Positions 10,140-18,945 of a stretch of 64,000 nucleotides of DNA are shown piece after piece. The stretch comes from Liolophura sinensis (Eukaryota > Mollusca > Polyplacophora > Chitonida > Chitonidae). The first letter of the stretch is position 1; each line of letters opens with the position of its first letter. The DNA lies in assembly GCF_032854445.1 (NCBI RefSeq), contig NC_088296.1, positions 5,667,246 through 5,731,245 of the forward strand, written 5' to 3'. The notes under the pieces are model-generated. The model had not been told where the DNA came from and did no database searches. It worked only from the letters and a program-made list of their open reading frames with translations. The position numbers and the translations under genes were made by a program.

Positions 10140-10689
10140 TCAATCGAAAAGAGCTTTTTTCGGCTCATGCCGAGCTAGTTTTCGGCCGCGATCTATAAGC
10201 TGTTTTTTCGTGCTTTTTTCGATCTCTACGGCGTTGAATGTCTTACGTGACTTAGCGCGTATCTCCTGCTTCAGATCAGAGTAGTTCTGGAGCTCCTGAA
10301 CGACTTGCCTGTACTCTACGTCCGAAATAACACCATCAGATAATGCCGTAGATACCTGTACACGGATGCTGTTAAGTTTGGCCTCAGCCAACAGCCGTAT
10401 ATCGTTATGTTTCTTGGCCTTTGCATGAAGTCGGCGGATAACGAATTTTCCGGCGGCATTTTAAGACACCGCAAGTTATAGCCGCAGCTTCCATGGCCAA
10501 TACAGCAGGGGCTAGAATTATTGTTGTGAGTAGTCCCACACCTGCAACCCCTAGTCCAAAAAAGGTCGTGAGCATGGCCGAATCAAGGGCCTCGGCGGCT
10601 AAGACACCGCGCCGGTACTTTTTGTACAAGGCCCGGCGGAGATCTCGCTCAGATTCAAGCTGCCTCTGTATTTCGGCGATATACTGCAA
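10140..10689 (-). pseudogene. Element protein (YKKYRRG family), copy 2, frameshifted
   Basis: It starts with MQYIAEIQRQLESERD, so it keeps the N-terminus that copy 1 lost. After CGVLK near 10460 an indel at GGCGGCATTTTAAG shifts the frame. The rest continues from about 10440 to 10140 as a frame containing AEAKLNSIRVQVSTALSDG and ending KKALFD. Both copies keep the hydrophobic centre and the SDLKQEIRAKSRK block. The duplication probably arose within the element. Confidence 0.65.
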
Positions 10690-10697
10690 CGCCCTCC

Positions 10698-10715
10698 GGA
10701 GGGGGGGGGGGGGGG
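10698..10715. repeat. Poly-G run of about 18
   Basis: An uninterrupted G run lies between the copy 2 start codon and the next gene. It is a likely site of slippage or assembly error. Confidence 0.9.
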
Positions 10716-10812
10716 GTCAACCATCGGCGCGGTCGGGGTTAAGGGGTGGTCATCAGTAATTGTCGGGTCTTCATCCGAGATCGCCGGGTACAGTCGTCCC
10801 ATATTGTCCGTC

Positions 10813-11637
10813 CTACGAATCAAAAACGTCGGTAAGCTCTAAATCGTCATCGGGAATACTAACACGAAAGCGGCGAAGGCGTATACCGCACTCTAAATTG
10901 ATTGCATCGAGATTTAAAACGCCCCCTATGACGACTCGTATATCCTCGAGAGAGCTCCGGATGATTGGTTCGCCCTGGGCCTGTAATTTGATCAACAGTC
11001 TGAGATCCTTTGTATCGTGCTCCGCAGGCCACCTTATTTTAACCCCGGTAATCAAAGTGGAACAGCGTTGTTCGGCCGCGCCAAGTATGAGGTTGAAGAT
11101 AAGTATAGATCCAGGGGATACTAGTAGTGAGGGTTTAAAATCGGTTTGCGCGGCAAGACGGAAGGGATCTACACCAGGCGCCGCGGCTAGTGTGAAGTAA
11201 CCTCTTACACCCAAAGATATATGACAGGCGCTGGCTGGTACCCACGATATGAAAGAGGCTCCGGAGTTGAAAACTTTTTTCACCACCCTACTAGTGGCCT
11301 GGACCGTCATTGGGGTCACCTTTACATCTATTAACCAATCGGGGTCGCGAGCTCTGGCAAGAACAAAGCGGTCTTCAAAGCGAATTAAAGACAGTTTTTG
11401 TTCTTCATTCACCTTAGACGGCGACCTGCGATCTTGCTCTACAGAGGATGAGACATCTTGAAGGGAAGCAAACGTAGCAGGTTCTGCTTGCCTCGGAATC
11501 TTTTTGCTGATGTACTTGCCAGTTTTAAACTCGAAGGCGTAGATTTTACCTTCCTGACCTTGAAGTTCGAACTTCAACACATCTGCCAAGTCGCTTAAAG
11601 ACAGGCACGCAGACCTGGGACCGGCTGCGTCCACCAT
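10813..11637 (-). CDS. Element structural-like protein, 274 residues
   Basis: The frame is fully open from MVDAAGPRSACLSLSDLA to LTDVFDS. The first 45 residues (SACLSLSDLAD, GQEGKIYAFEFK, GKYISKKI) are shared with the next gene upstream, but the remaining 230 residues are different. The body is rich in beta-type alternation (ASFISWVPASACHISLGVRG, SPGSILIFNLILGAAEQR). I do not recognise it; its place behind two penton-like genes suggests a virion or accessory structural role, which is inference. It starts three bases after the stop of the upstream gene, so the three minus-strand genes look like one transcription unit. Confidence 0.55.
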   Translation of the reverse strand: MVDAAGPRSACLSLSDLADVLKFELQGQEGKIYAFEFKTGKYISKKIPRQAEPATFASLQDVSSSVEQDRRSPSKVNEEQKLSLIRFEDRFVLARARDPDWLIDVKVTPMTVQATSRVVKKVFNSGASFISWVPASACHISLGVRGYFTLAAAPGVDPFRLAAQTDFKPSLLVSPGSILIFNLILGAAEQRCSTLITGVKIRWPAEHDTKDLRLLIKLQAQGEPIIRSSLEDIRVVIGGVLNLDAINLECGIRLRRFRVSIPDDDLELTDVFDS

Positions 11638-11639
11638 AC

Positions 11640-12473
11640 TTATTGTATTTCTAGGCTAGCACTGAAGTATCCTGCAAATAGAATATTGCTATCACTGTCT
11701 AAAAGCGATACGGTCAAGTGCGTTATATTGTCGGCGCTCAAGGCTTTGTACTGTGGGTTGGGAAAGGAAAACGTCTTTAAGCAACCAATCTCTATAGCAC
11801 CCAAGGCGATGGTCTGAAGTAGTGTTAAACTGCCACTGTAATCTGAGGTTATTCTCACGTTTTCTGAGGTGTCCAGTTCATCCAAATGCACGAAGACTTC
11901 TTCGTGCATGGTAAATTTAGGTATAAGGTCACCGTCCATAGTCCCCCCTATAGGCGAAATCCCGTCCGAGAACCCTAAGATGGGGGCAAGCTCTTGGAGT
12001 ATTTTGAAGCTATTTTTTGGGAGGGTAATGACTAAGCGATTCGTAACTTCATTTACTTCCAGAGAAATCCCATGCTGGTGGAATACAAAATTTCTCATCA
12101 CACAGAAAGGGTAGTTGCCCGTCTCAGTTTCAACACGTTTGCCATCAAACAAGAAGCCCACTGCGGTGGGGATTCTCGACCATTTCGGGTGGAATGATAT
12201 CTCGCGAAGGGCGATTTTAAGGCGGCCGTTGAGGTTGTTAAGGGCTTGAGGTAGCGCGTAAGGTTTCATATTGTCAACCCAAGACAATGTGATGAACTTC
12301 GAAGCAGGTTCTGCTAGTCTCCCCGCAATATTTTTGCGGATGTACTTGCCATTTTTAAACTCGAAAGCGTAGATTATACCTTCCTGGCCTTTGAATTCCA
12401 AATCCGACCCATCTGCCAAGTCGCTTAAAGACAGGCACGCAGAACTGGGACCGGATGCGTCCTCCATACTCAT
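11640..12473 (-). CDS. Chimeric penton/minor-capsid-like protein, 277 residues
   Basis: This open frame has the 45-residue N-module of the downstream gene (SGPSSACLSLSDLAD, GIIYAFEFKNGKYIRK) fused to a body homologous to the upstream gene. The body carries LQELAPILGFSDGI, EEVFVHLDELDTSENVRI, SFPNPQYKAL and THLTVSLLDSDSNILFAGYF. An LGF block, an hVhhD block, a PxYxxL block and a final hxVxLxDxxG block in this order are, as I recall the family, typical of penton or minor-capsid proteins of Polinton-like elements, which form the capsid vertices. Its start overlaps the upstream stop by four bases (ATGA). Confidence 0.65.
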   Translation of the reverse strand: MSMEDASGPSSACLSLSDLADGSDLEFKGQEGIIYAFEFKNGKYIRKNIAGRLAEPASKFITLSWVDNMKPYALPQALNNLNGRLKIALREISFHPKWSRIPTAVGFLFDGKRVETETGNYPFCVMRNFVFHQHGISLEVNEVTNRLVITLPKNSFKILQELAPILGFSDGISPIGGTMDGDLIPKFTMHEEVFVHLDELDTSENVRITSDYSGSLTLLQTIALGAIEIGCLKTFSFPNPQYKALSADNITHLTVSLLDSDSNILFAGYFSASLEIQ

Positions 12474-13138
12474 TGTATTTCTAAGGTAGCACTAAGGTAC
12501 CCAACATTAATATACTTGCCGTTTTTATCTAAAAGTGCCACGGTCAAGTGCGTTATATAGTCGTCGCGCAAGGCTTTGTACTGTGAGTTGGGAAATGAAA
12601 CCGTCTTCCCGCATTTTATCCCTTCACCAGTCACGGCGACGGCCTGAAGTAGTGTTGAACCACCACCGAAATCTGAGGTTATTCTCACGTTTTCTGAGGT
12701 GCTCAGTACATCCAAATGCACGAAGACTTCTTTGTGTGTGACCAAGTTAGGTAGATTTTCACCCTCCATAGTCCCCCCTATGGGCGCAATCCCGTCGGAG
12801 AACCCTAAGATGGGGGCAAGCTCTTGGAGCATTATGAAGGTATTTCTAGGGAGGGTAAGGACTAAGCGGCCCGAGGCTTCATTCAATCCCAGAGAAATCC
12901 CATTCGGGCGGAATATATCCATGTCCAGCGTACAGACATTGTAGTAGCCCGTCGGCACTCCAACACGTTTGCCCACAAGCAAGAAGCCCAGTCCGGTGGG
13001 GATATTCACCCAGGCTGGGTAGAATGTTATCTCGCGAAGGGCGGTTTTAAGGCGGCCGTCGAGGTTGTTAAGGGCATGAGGCAGCGTGTGCTGTGCCCCA
13101 TTTAGAATGTCAGACAATGTGATGAACATTTTAGCCAC
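12470..13138 (-). CDS. Penton/minor-capsid-like protein, 222 residues
   Basis: The frame is intact from MAKMFITLSDIL to SATLEIQ. It aligns along its whole length with the body of the next gene, at roughly 60% by eye: LPHALNNLDGRLKTALREI, LQELAPILGFSDGIAPIGG, KEVFVHLDVLSTSENVRI, QYKALRDDYITHLTVALLD. The block order matches the penton-like single jelly-roll proteins of Polinton-like elements. It is probably the ancestral form, since it lacks the extra N-module. Its start is within two bases of the divergent plus-strand gene at 13140, so promoters for both directions must lie inside coding sequence. Confidence 0.65.
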   Translation of the reverse strand: MAKMFITLSDILNGAQHTLPHALNNLDGRLKTALREITFYPAWVNIPTGLGFLLVGKRVGVPTGYYNVCTLDMDIFRPNGISLGLNEASGRLVLTLPRNTFIMLQELAPILGFSDGIAPIGGTMEGENLPNLVTHKEVFVHLDVLSTSENVRITSDFGGGSTLLQAVAVTGEGIKCGKTVSFPNSQYKALRDDYITHLTVALLDKNGKYINVGYLSATLEIQ

Positions 13139-13139
13139 G

Positions 13140-14432
13140 ATGAACAGCGAGGCTTACAGGTTCAATAGAGAGGCCATTTACAAGGCCGGGGCATTTCATA
13201 GTATCCAAACCCACGCAGAGCAGCTCACGCGATTTGACATCTACATCGATGAAAAGAAAGCCTTTCCGGTCCAGTTCACAGATGTGTTGGCTAAGTACCG
13301 GCTGCCACAGATAACCAGCAATGACATTGTTCGGGCCTGGAACACCAATCCTATGCAATTCTGGCAGAACCAAGTGAACTTCGCGGTCTGGTGCGCAACC
13401 ACGGGCTATGGCGTCTCTGTAAAAGACCATCTTCTCGCCCCCGACAAACAAATAAGGGCCCTGTACACGTTACATGTGTATTACCAAGTTAGGCGGATCT
13501 TGGAAGAGATCCAGGCCCCCCTGCCGCAAGACAGAGCGTGAGCGGCATTCAAAAGCCCCCACGATGATAGGGCCTATGAGAGGATTTGTAGGGAATTCCG
13601 CGTAGATAAGCACACAGACTGGAGGCGCAGGGGGGTGAATCACGGCCTCGGAGTGGCATATTACTATATCACGGGAACGGGTTACAGCCCCGTTGGCGAT
13701 GGGACCTTCTATCCGAGCAGGATGTTGTTCTCTGGAAAGCCTACAGCGCTCCACGTCGACTACATCCAGCAGAACGCCGAGGAAGCTTGGGGGTCGTTCA
13801 ATGCCGACAAATCCCAAGGATTCACGCAGCCGGGCGTAGAGCGCCTAAACGATTCCATCCGGACATACGTGTGAGCTATTCTAGACGCCCAAGCGCAAAC
13901 AAGGGCGCGTATTCTAGGCACGGGCACAGCCTTCGACGCGGAAAAACAGTTTGCCGCGAACGTTGAAGACGCTATTTCCTCTCCGATCGACCTTCCGTCT
14001 GCTATCAAACGCTACCAGGACGTGCTACAGTATGCCGGGAGCGCTGTAGACTTTGTGTATGGCATAGGCCTATGTATGACCCCCATCGACATGCTTCTGC
14101 AGATCGGTCATGTGGCGAACTACAACAACAAAATCGTCGTGGCCACAGAGGACCAGAAGCTAGGCGCCAATGAGGGTGTGAATGCTAAATTGCCGCCCAC
14201 TTTGCACAAGCGCGCACCTTTCCACGGGATCGTTAAGCCACAAGAAAGCGTCCCACCACCTTCCCATGTTAAGCTGCAGGAAAGCGTTCCACCACCTTCC
14301 CTCGTTGAGCCACAAGAAAGCGTCACACCACCCACCGCCGCCGAACCCCTAAAGAATCACGATTCGGAGAAGACAGCCATCGTCGTCGCTGGGGTTGGTA
14401 TCGGCTTACTGCTGCTGTGGACTATGCGTTAA
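13140..14432 (+). pseudogene. Element virion-type membrane-anchored protein, two in-frame TGA
   Basis: One reading frame runs from MNSEAYRFNREAIYKAG to the TAA at 14430 and is broken only by TGA codons at 13539 and 13872. Features in order are IDEKKAFPVQFTDVLAKY, WNTNPMQFWQNQVNFAVW, YYQVRRILEEIQAPL, NHGLGVAYYYITGTGY, QGFTQPGVERLNDSIRTY, a Pro-rich repeat (PQESVPPPS-like units, 14230-14330) and a C-terminal membrane anchor (IVVAGVGIGLLLLW). I recognise the sequence type from virus-like elements in cnidarian and mollusc genomes but not its function. Each stop is one G-to-A change from TGG. The gene is probably dead, although the frame is otherwise uninterrupted. Confidence 0.6.
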
Positions 14433-15092
14433 ATAATTGCGAACAGCCACGAGCATTAGGCCACCTACTGCGATGACTAGAGCCCAGACATTATCGGCCA
14501 GCCACCCAGCTGCTTTCCCGAGAAGGTTCAGTAGCCAGGACACAATACTGCCAACAATACCCGGAATCGCAGCGGCAGCCTTCCCAGCCAGCTTGCCAAG
14601 GGCGCGCGCCAGGGACTGGAGATGCTTTTTCACCCACTCTTTAAGACCACGCCCGTCGGGTGGAGGTGGTGTTGGCTGGATGCCCCCGCCGGACCCGCCA
14701 GTCAGCGCCAACTTTATCGCTAACCCCAGTGTCGAGATCGCCATCCCAATTGCCGTGAGAATGGAGACCACGGTTATTCCCTGCTCCCGGAAGAGGGTGC
14801 GGACGCGCTCGGCCAGAGTAGTATCCTTGTTTAGGATGCGATCGATCGTCTGCTTGATGCGGTGTATTTGCGTGCGCAGGGCTTCGCCCGTTAAAGAGGC
14901 TGCTTCGAGCCGGGGCGCCCTCTCGGTCTCGAGCTTATTTTTCCTATCTTCGATCATACTCCGCAAGTCTTTATTATCATCATTATCATCATCAGGGACC
15001 TCTCCCAACTTCCGTTTTTCTTTTGCGATGTCCTTATCTAATTTTGACAGCCTGGCGGTGTTATACGCGTGTTCGCCTTCCAAGGTCTCCAT
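14406..15092 (-). CDS. Element membrane protein with coiled coil and Gly/Pro linker
   Basis: From the ATG at 15092 (METLEGEHAYNTARL) the frame is open to 14406. The first half is charged and probably coiled coil (SKLDKDIAKEKRKLG, SMIEDRKNKLETERAPRLE, THIS is followed by TQIHRIKQTIDRILNKD). Then come a hydrophobic segment (VVSILTAIGMAISTLGLAIK), a GGSGGG and TPPPPDGRG linker, an amphipathic Ala/Leu region (SLARALGKLAGKAAAAIPG) and a last hydrophobic helix (VWALVIAVGGLMLVAV). This looks like a virion membrane or lysis-type protein; function is unknown. An upstream in-frame ATG at 15200 exists, but that extension lies antisense to the capsid-like fragment, so I prefer 15092. Its 3' end overlaps the convergent gene by 27 bases. 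Confidence 0.6.
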   Translation of the reverse strand: METLEGEHAYNTARLSKLDKDIAKEKRKLGEVPDDDNDDNKDLRSMIEDRKNKLETERAPRLEAASLTGEALRTQIHRIKQTIDRILNKDTTLAERVRTLFREQGITVVSILTAIGMAISTLGLAIKLALTGGSGGGIQPTPPPPDGRGLKEWVKKHLQSLARALGKLAGKAAAAIPGIVGSIVSWLLNLLGKAAGWLADNVWALVIAVGGLMLVAVRNYLTHSPQQQ

Positions 15093-15663
15093 TCTGTATG
15101 ATCGCGTCCTCCGCCACCGAAAGTTTGTTAAGGACAAGTCTGATACTCTCTGGAACATAAACCTGAACACGCCCGCGAGAGCAATGAAGGGCATCCTCAC
15201 GCTGTTCGAGGTTAAAAGAACCCCGTGGGGGAGGAGGTCGGAATTCTTCTACAACCCTAAGATCACCAAAGTAGAAGTCACAATAGAAGGTGCCCCCAAT
15301 CAGCTGTACAGCCAGGGCATGCGGGCGTACCAGCAATGAGGCGAGGTCCAGAGGTTCTTCGCCAGCTCACCCCTTAAGAAGCGGGACCCTAAGGTGGCCA
15401 GGGTCGTAAAAGACTTGGGCCTGGCAGACGTCTCCCTGGAAGAGTTCTTGACGCACAAGCACGCCTTCTGGCTTGACCTTCGGCCAAGCGACGATGACGA
15501 GCTGCATGGCAGTGGGAGGCGCGTTCAGAACGCCAGCGAGGGGATTACGATACAGGTGACAAAAGAGAGAGAAGATCCCGGCGTGTTGAACGTATATCTC
15601 TATGTGATTATGGACGCAATGCTGCACATCCAGAATGGTAGATTCGTTAACGCGCTTTATTAA
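15093..15663 (+). pseudogene. Capsid-like protein, C-terminal fragment, one in-frame TGA
   Basis: The frame runs through ARAMKGILTLFEVKRT, EFFYNPKITKVEVTIEG and LYSQGMRAYQQ, meets TGA at 15337, and continues through HKHAFWLDLRPSDDDELHGS, GRRVQNASEGITIQV and LNVYLYVIMDAMLHIQNGRF to TAA. The beta-rich character and the position directly upstream of the packaging ATPase suggest the C-terminal part of the major capsid protein. This is inference from context and from recalled similar sequences in cnidarian elements. The N-terminal part is absent: at about 15090 the sequence switches to a convergent unrelated gene, so a deletion or inversion breakpoint lies there. Confidence 0.55.
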
Positions 15664-16249
15664 TGACGCCCACTGCGCAATTATCTGTGGGCAGACGAAC
15701 TGCGGCAAAACAGTCTTCATGCTGGACCTGCTTGATAGCCCTTTCCGCGGTTTCTTTCATCACATTGTGATCCTGTGTCCCACTCTTAAGCATAACGAGG
15801 CGTACCGGCGGCGATAGATACTGTCTAACCTAGAGGTCTATTGTTTTGATCCCGGCGAGCGGCTAAACGAATGCCTGAGAGCTTTCTACAGATTGTTCGA
15901 GGGGGAACCCACCCTATACATCATCGATGATTGTACCACGTTGGAGGCGATGAAGAAGAAACAAAAAATGCTGTCATTCATGGCTTTGTCAGGCCGCCAT
16001 GCAAAGCAAAGCGTCTGGGTCCTCACTGAGAAATACAACGCCGTCCTGAAAGACTTTCGCGAGCAGACAAGGTGGGTGGCTTTATTCCACTGCAAAGATC
16101 GGCACTCGTTCAACGAATGCCTGGAGGAGAACCACATCATCGAGGCCGAGAGCGAAAAGGCAGAGGTTCGACAGAAGCTCAAGAACAATCCGCATTCTAA
16201 GCTCCTGCTAATGACTGATACGCCCGCCATATCTAAGATTATATATTAG
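15635..16249 (+). pseudogene. A32-like genome-packaging ATPase, one in-frame stop
   Basis: The start overlaps the capsid-like gene by 29 bases. A Walker A motif, GQTNCGKT, is at about residues 19-26, and a Walker B, TLYIIDDC, is near 15910. After that come SGRHAKQSVWVLTEKY, matching the conserved GRH and Gln/Thr sensor region of FtsK-HerA-type viral packaging ATPases, and FREQTRW. TAG at 15815 interrupts the frame once, in the same frame on both sides. The enzyme would pump the genome into preformed capsids. Length, about 204 codons, is short for the family but plausible. Confidence 0.8.
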
Positions 16250-16274
16250 ACGTAGTCGCCCCGACGTATTAATA

Positions 16275-16733
16275 ATGGATGCCGACGAGCTTATAGACGA
16301 GATTCTGGGCGCAGAGGAAGAGGAGGAGAAGCCCAGCCAACAGCTCAGCCAACATGCACAGCAGCTCAGGGATAGGCTGGCGGCACTTGCGGTGGGTGGG
16401 CAGGTCAAGCGACATCTGGGTAAAGACGTAACAGCCGCTGAGATCGACGCCATGAGCGACGAAGACGTTGAAAGGCTGCACTTCGGTACGAGGCTAAGCT
16501 CGGTGCGCGGATGGTTGACGGTCTCGGAGGTATATTCTTGAGATCATATGTAAGGGCGGCCAGCTGGCTCCTACCTATCCCACCCGAGAATCGACCAAAG
16601 CTCATGGCACAGCTCGCCACCGACCCATTTGTTGAACAGACGCTTAGCAGTGCTAGCTGCTGGTTATACTACTGCTATGGTAAATACTTAGCACCGTTAA
16701 CCATGGCGCTGACCACTGCTGAGCACTGCTCAT
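16275..16733 (+). pseudogene. Acidic element protein, frameshifted
   Basis: It starts with MDADELIDEILGAEEEEEKP and holds a Gln-rich part and a VKRHLGKDVTAAEIDAMSDE block. The first frame closes at 16541. The likely continuation, in another frame, is RSYVRAASWLLPIPPENRP and on to WLYYCYGKYLAPLTMAL, so an indel near 16500 is likely. It sits 25 bases behind the ATPase in what looks like one plus-strand operon-like cluster. Function is unknown. Confidence 0.5.
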
Positions 16734-17213
16734 TTGAACACCACTGCTGTCCTAGAAATGATGATCCTGAGGAACATGAGTACAACAAATCCGGAAGGCC
16801 CGAAAGAAGTGGAGGGGGTGACAGCGGATTCTACGAATGACGGCCCTGCGAAGAATCCCCAAAAAGTCGCTGCGGGTCGAGCGGGTGCTGCAGCGAGAAA
16901 GGCCAAGGCTGAAAAGCTTAAAGACGAGCTTCGCGAGGCAAAGGCTGCTTTTCTTGGCGCAGCTGATTCCACCAAGAAACAGCCGAAGGAACCGGATTCT
17001 ACGAAGGCATCCGACTGGAGGGCGCCCCTGGCGTTATTAGGCGTTGGCAGCCTTACAGTGCTAGTGCTGCTACGCGTGTGGCGCAGCCGCTATACAGCAC
17101 GAGGTGCAGATATTACACCGCGTGCAGATATCACGCCGCAAGAAAAGAATCTCCATTTGAATAGACGACGCGACCCTTTCTATATAGAGCAGCATGTCTA
17201 CTCCAACCAGTGA
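16734..17213 (+). CDS. Element single-pass membrane protein, Ala/Lys-rich
   Basis: The frame opens at 16734, though an internal ATG at 16776 (MSTTNPEGPKEVEG) is a more likely start. A Lys/Ala-rich, probably helical segment (AARKAKAEKLKDELREAKAA) is followed by a transmembrane helix (LALLGVGSLTVLVLLRVW) with basic residues after it, and a tail with two ADITP repeats. It overlaps the next start by 20 bases. It is probably a minor virion membrane protein; no family name is known to me. Confidence 0.55.
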   Translation: MNTTAVLEMMILRNMSTTNPEGPKEVEGVTADSTNDGPAKNPQKVAAGRAGAAARKAKAEKLKDELREAKAAFLGAADSTKKQPKEPDSTKASDWRAPLALLGVGSLTVLVLLRVWRSRYTARGADITPRADITPQEKNLHLNRRRDPFYIEQHVYSNQ

Positions 17214-17433
17214 CGGAAAAGTGCTAGTCAACGCGGTCTACCGCGCCGCTGTGGTCTCTCTCCTGGCCACTGGGTACGCTCGTCTCGGCCAGATGTTCCT
17301 GAAAGGAGCCCTCCCGAAGCTGGACTTAACACCCCGTGACGTCGGCATGGTCATTGCAGATGTAGGCCTGGCCATGTTTTGTAAGGAGTTGCTAATTAAA
17401 CAGGGGCTCCTTCCTCCCAATATAATCAAGTAG
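17194..17433 (+). CDS. Small element membrane protein, 79 residues
   Basis: MSTPTSDGKVLVNAVYRAA leads into two hydrophobic segments (AVVSLLATGYARLGQMFL and VGMVIADVGLAMFCKELLI) separated by KLDLTPRD. The frame is intact and tightly packed between neighbours (overlap upstream, 2-base gap downstream). I know this sequence type only from similar integrated elements. Confidence 0.6.
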   Translation: MSTPTSDGKVLVNAVYRAAVVSLLATGYARLGQMFLKGALPKLDLTPRDVGMVIADVGLAMFCKELLIKQGLLPPNIIK

Positions 17434-17435
17434 TA

Positions 17436-17885
17436 ATGGCCTCCATCGCAATGATGATGGGCGCTGCCCTCGTAAACGCTCTGGCCTTCAGCGCGAGCAG
17501 CTATATGTTTTCGATGCTAAGGAGTTCCGGTGTCGACGAAGAGCGGAGGCGCCATGACCGCGCTGTAGAGCAGCTCCAAGCCGCCCAGGAAAAATGGGCC
17601 CGAAAGCGTACTGAGCGCTTGGACTGGATCAATGATGAACTCCGCCGCCAGGGCCACGCTGTCCAAATGTTCCTGAATGTCGACTCTGCAATCCGCGAGT
17701 ATTCTAGGGTCATGGGCAAAACTCTTACACGCGATGCACGCGACGCGCTGCTGGGCGCAGAGCCACAGCTCTCCGATTTCTATGTGCCTAGTGAAGATCA
17801 AAAACACCGCGAGATGACCCTCGTAATCCTGGGAATGTGTGTGGTTGGGGGTGTGAGTTACAGAATCGCAAAACTCACCAAGTAA
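17436..17885 (+). CDS. Element membrane/coiled-coil protein, 149 residues
   Basis: An N-terminal hydrophobic helix (MASIAMMMGAALVNALAFSA) is followed by a long charged coiled-coil-like stretch (ERRRHDRAVEQLQAAQEKWA, RKRTERLDWINDELRRQGHA), the motif EPQLSDFYVPSEDQKHREM and a C-terminal hydrophobic helix (LVILGMCVVGGVSYRIAKL). The frame is intact. Homologues of this type are common in virus-like elements of cnidarian and mollusc genomes as I recall; the role is unknown, perhaps a virion membrane scaffold. Confidence 0.65.
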   Translation: MASIAMMMGAALVNALAFSASSYMFSMLRSSGVDEERRRHDRAVEQLQAAQEKWARKRTERLDWINDELRRQGHAVQMFLNVDSAIREYSRVMGKTLTRDARDALLGAEPQLSDFYVPSEDQKHREMTLVILGMCVVGGVSYRIAKLTK

Positions 17886-18010
17886 TCTGAACTGACTGTG
17901 ACCTTAGTAGTGAGGTTGATGAGGATCAGCATCATCACCGCGAACGCCGGGATGATTAACATCTTTTTCGTCGCAAATCTGTTAGAGGGCTGCTAGAATA
18001 CCTTGATAAC
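17886..18010. other. Spacer between membrane-protein cluster and integrase
   Basis: A short frame with a hydrophobic stretch (MINIFFVANLLEG) may be a decayed small membrane protein. Nothing firmer is seen. Confidence 0.25.
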
Positions 18011-18945
18011 ATGGCTAGTAAGGTGTCTGCTCGCCTGGCAAATATCTACTACAGCCCTTGTGGGTACTGGAAGGGTCGCCATCCAGAAACTTGCCACTGC
18101 GGCTAAAGTCTCCGAAGATGTTGTCCTGGCCTGGCTGGAAAAGCAGGCTATCTGGCAGATCTAGTTGCCTGTGCCGCGGAAAATCCCAAGGCCGAAGTTC
18201 GATGTGGCCGTGCCTAACGAGGTCCACCAGGCTGACCCGCTATTTCTTCCCCATGATAAGTTCGGTAAGCGCACCTATAGATACGCTCTTACCGTCGTCG
18301 ACGTCGCTTCGCGCTATAAAGAGGCAGAGAATTTGGCCACAAAAGAATCTAAAGGGGTCGCTGACGCTCTCACTCGCATCTACAAGCGGGGACCCCTGAG
18401 ATGGCCGAAGCTTCTCCAAGTTGACCCTGGGCGCGAGTTCATGGGTGCGGTGAGCCAACTGCTGGCCAAACACGATGCGACAGTCCGCCTAGGTCGCGTG
18501 GATATCCACCGAGATCAAGGCATAGTGGAGCGTTTCAACAGTACTCTGGCTGACCGGTCCTTTGGGCATCAGTACGCCCAGGAGATGCGCCTCCCTCCCG
18601 AACACCGGTCTACTGAATGGGTGGCTCGGCTGCCCTCTATTGTGGCCGAGACAACGAGACTGAACGGTAAAATGCGGAAAGACGCCATCAAGGCAAAAGA
18701 GGTGCCCCATAAGCCTTCATCGACGGTTCCAGGTTGTTCCGTTCGACTTAATGAGCTGAAGATTCCGAGGTTGTTGGCGTTCGTTATCTCTATCAGCCTG
18801 GAGAGCTTGAGGGCAGCCGCCGTAGCGCGACTGATCCTGTGTGGTCTCTAGAGATATGTCCGCTTGGGCGACGGGGCTTCGTTCGTGAAGAGTTGCTTAT
18901 AGTACCTCTCGATACTCAGCTTCCCTCGGATGGGGTTTTCAGGTG
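18011..18945 (+). pseudogene. Polinton-type DDE integrase, frameshifted
   Basis: It starts with MASKVSARLANIYYSPCGYW. A shift near 18070 is followed by the HTH-like LATAAKVSEDVVLAWLEK, a TAG at 18162, then the catalytic core. The DDE residues are visible: Asp in NEVHQAD, Asp in LLQVDPGREFMG, and Glu in DQGIVERFNS, with D-x62-D-x34-E spacing. The core frame is open from 18165 to about 18730. A further shift near 18740 precedes a chromodomain-like tail (TDPVWSLE, then GFVREELLIVPLDTQLPS in another frame). The enzyme would insert the element into host DNA. Three breaks make this copy inactive. Confidence 0.85.

Noticed and set aside
14437-15092. Plus-strand frame with Arg/Ser-rich translation
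   Set aside because: It is the antisense shadow of the membrane-protein gene. Only the part after 15093 is meaningful, as the capsid-like fragment.
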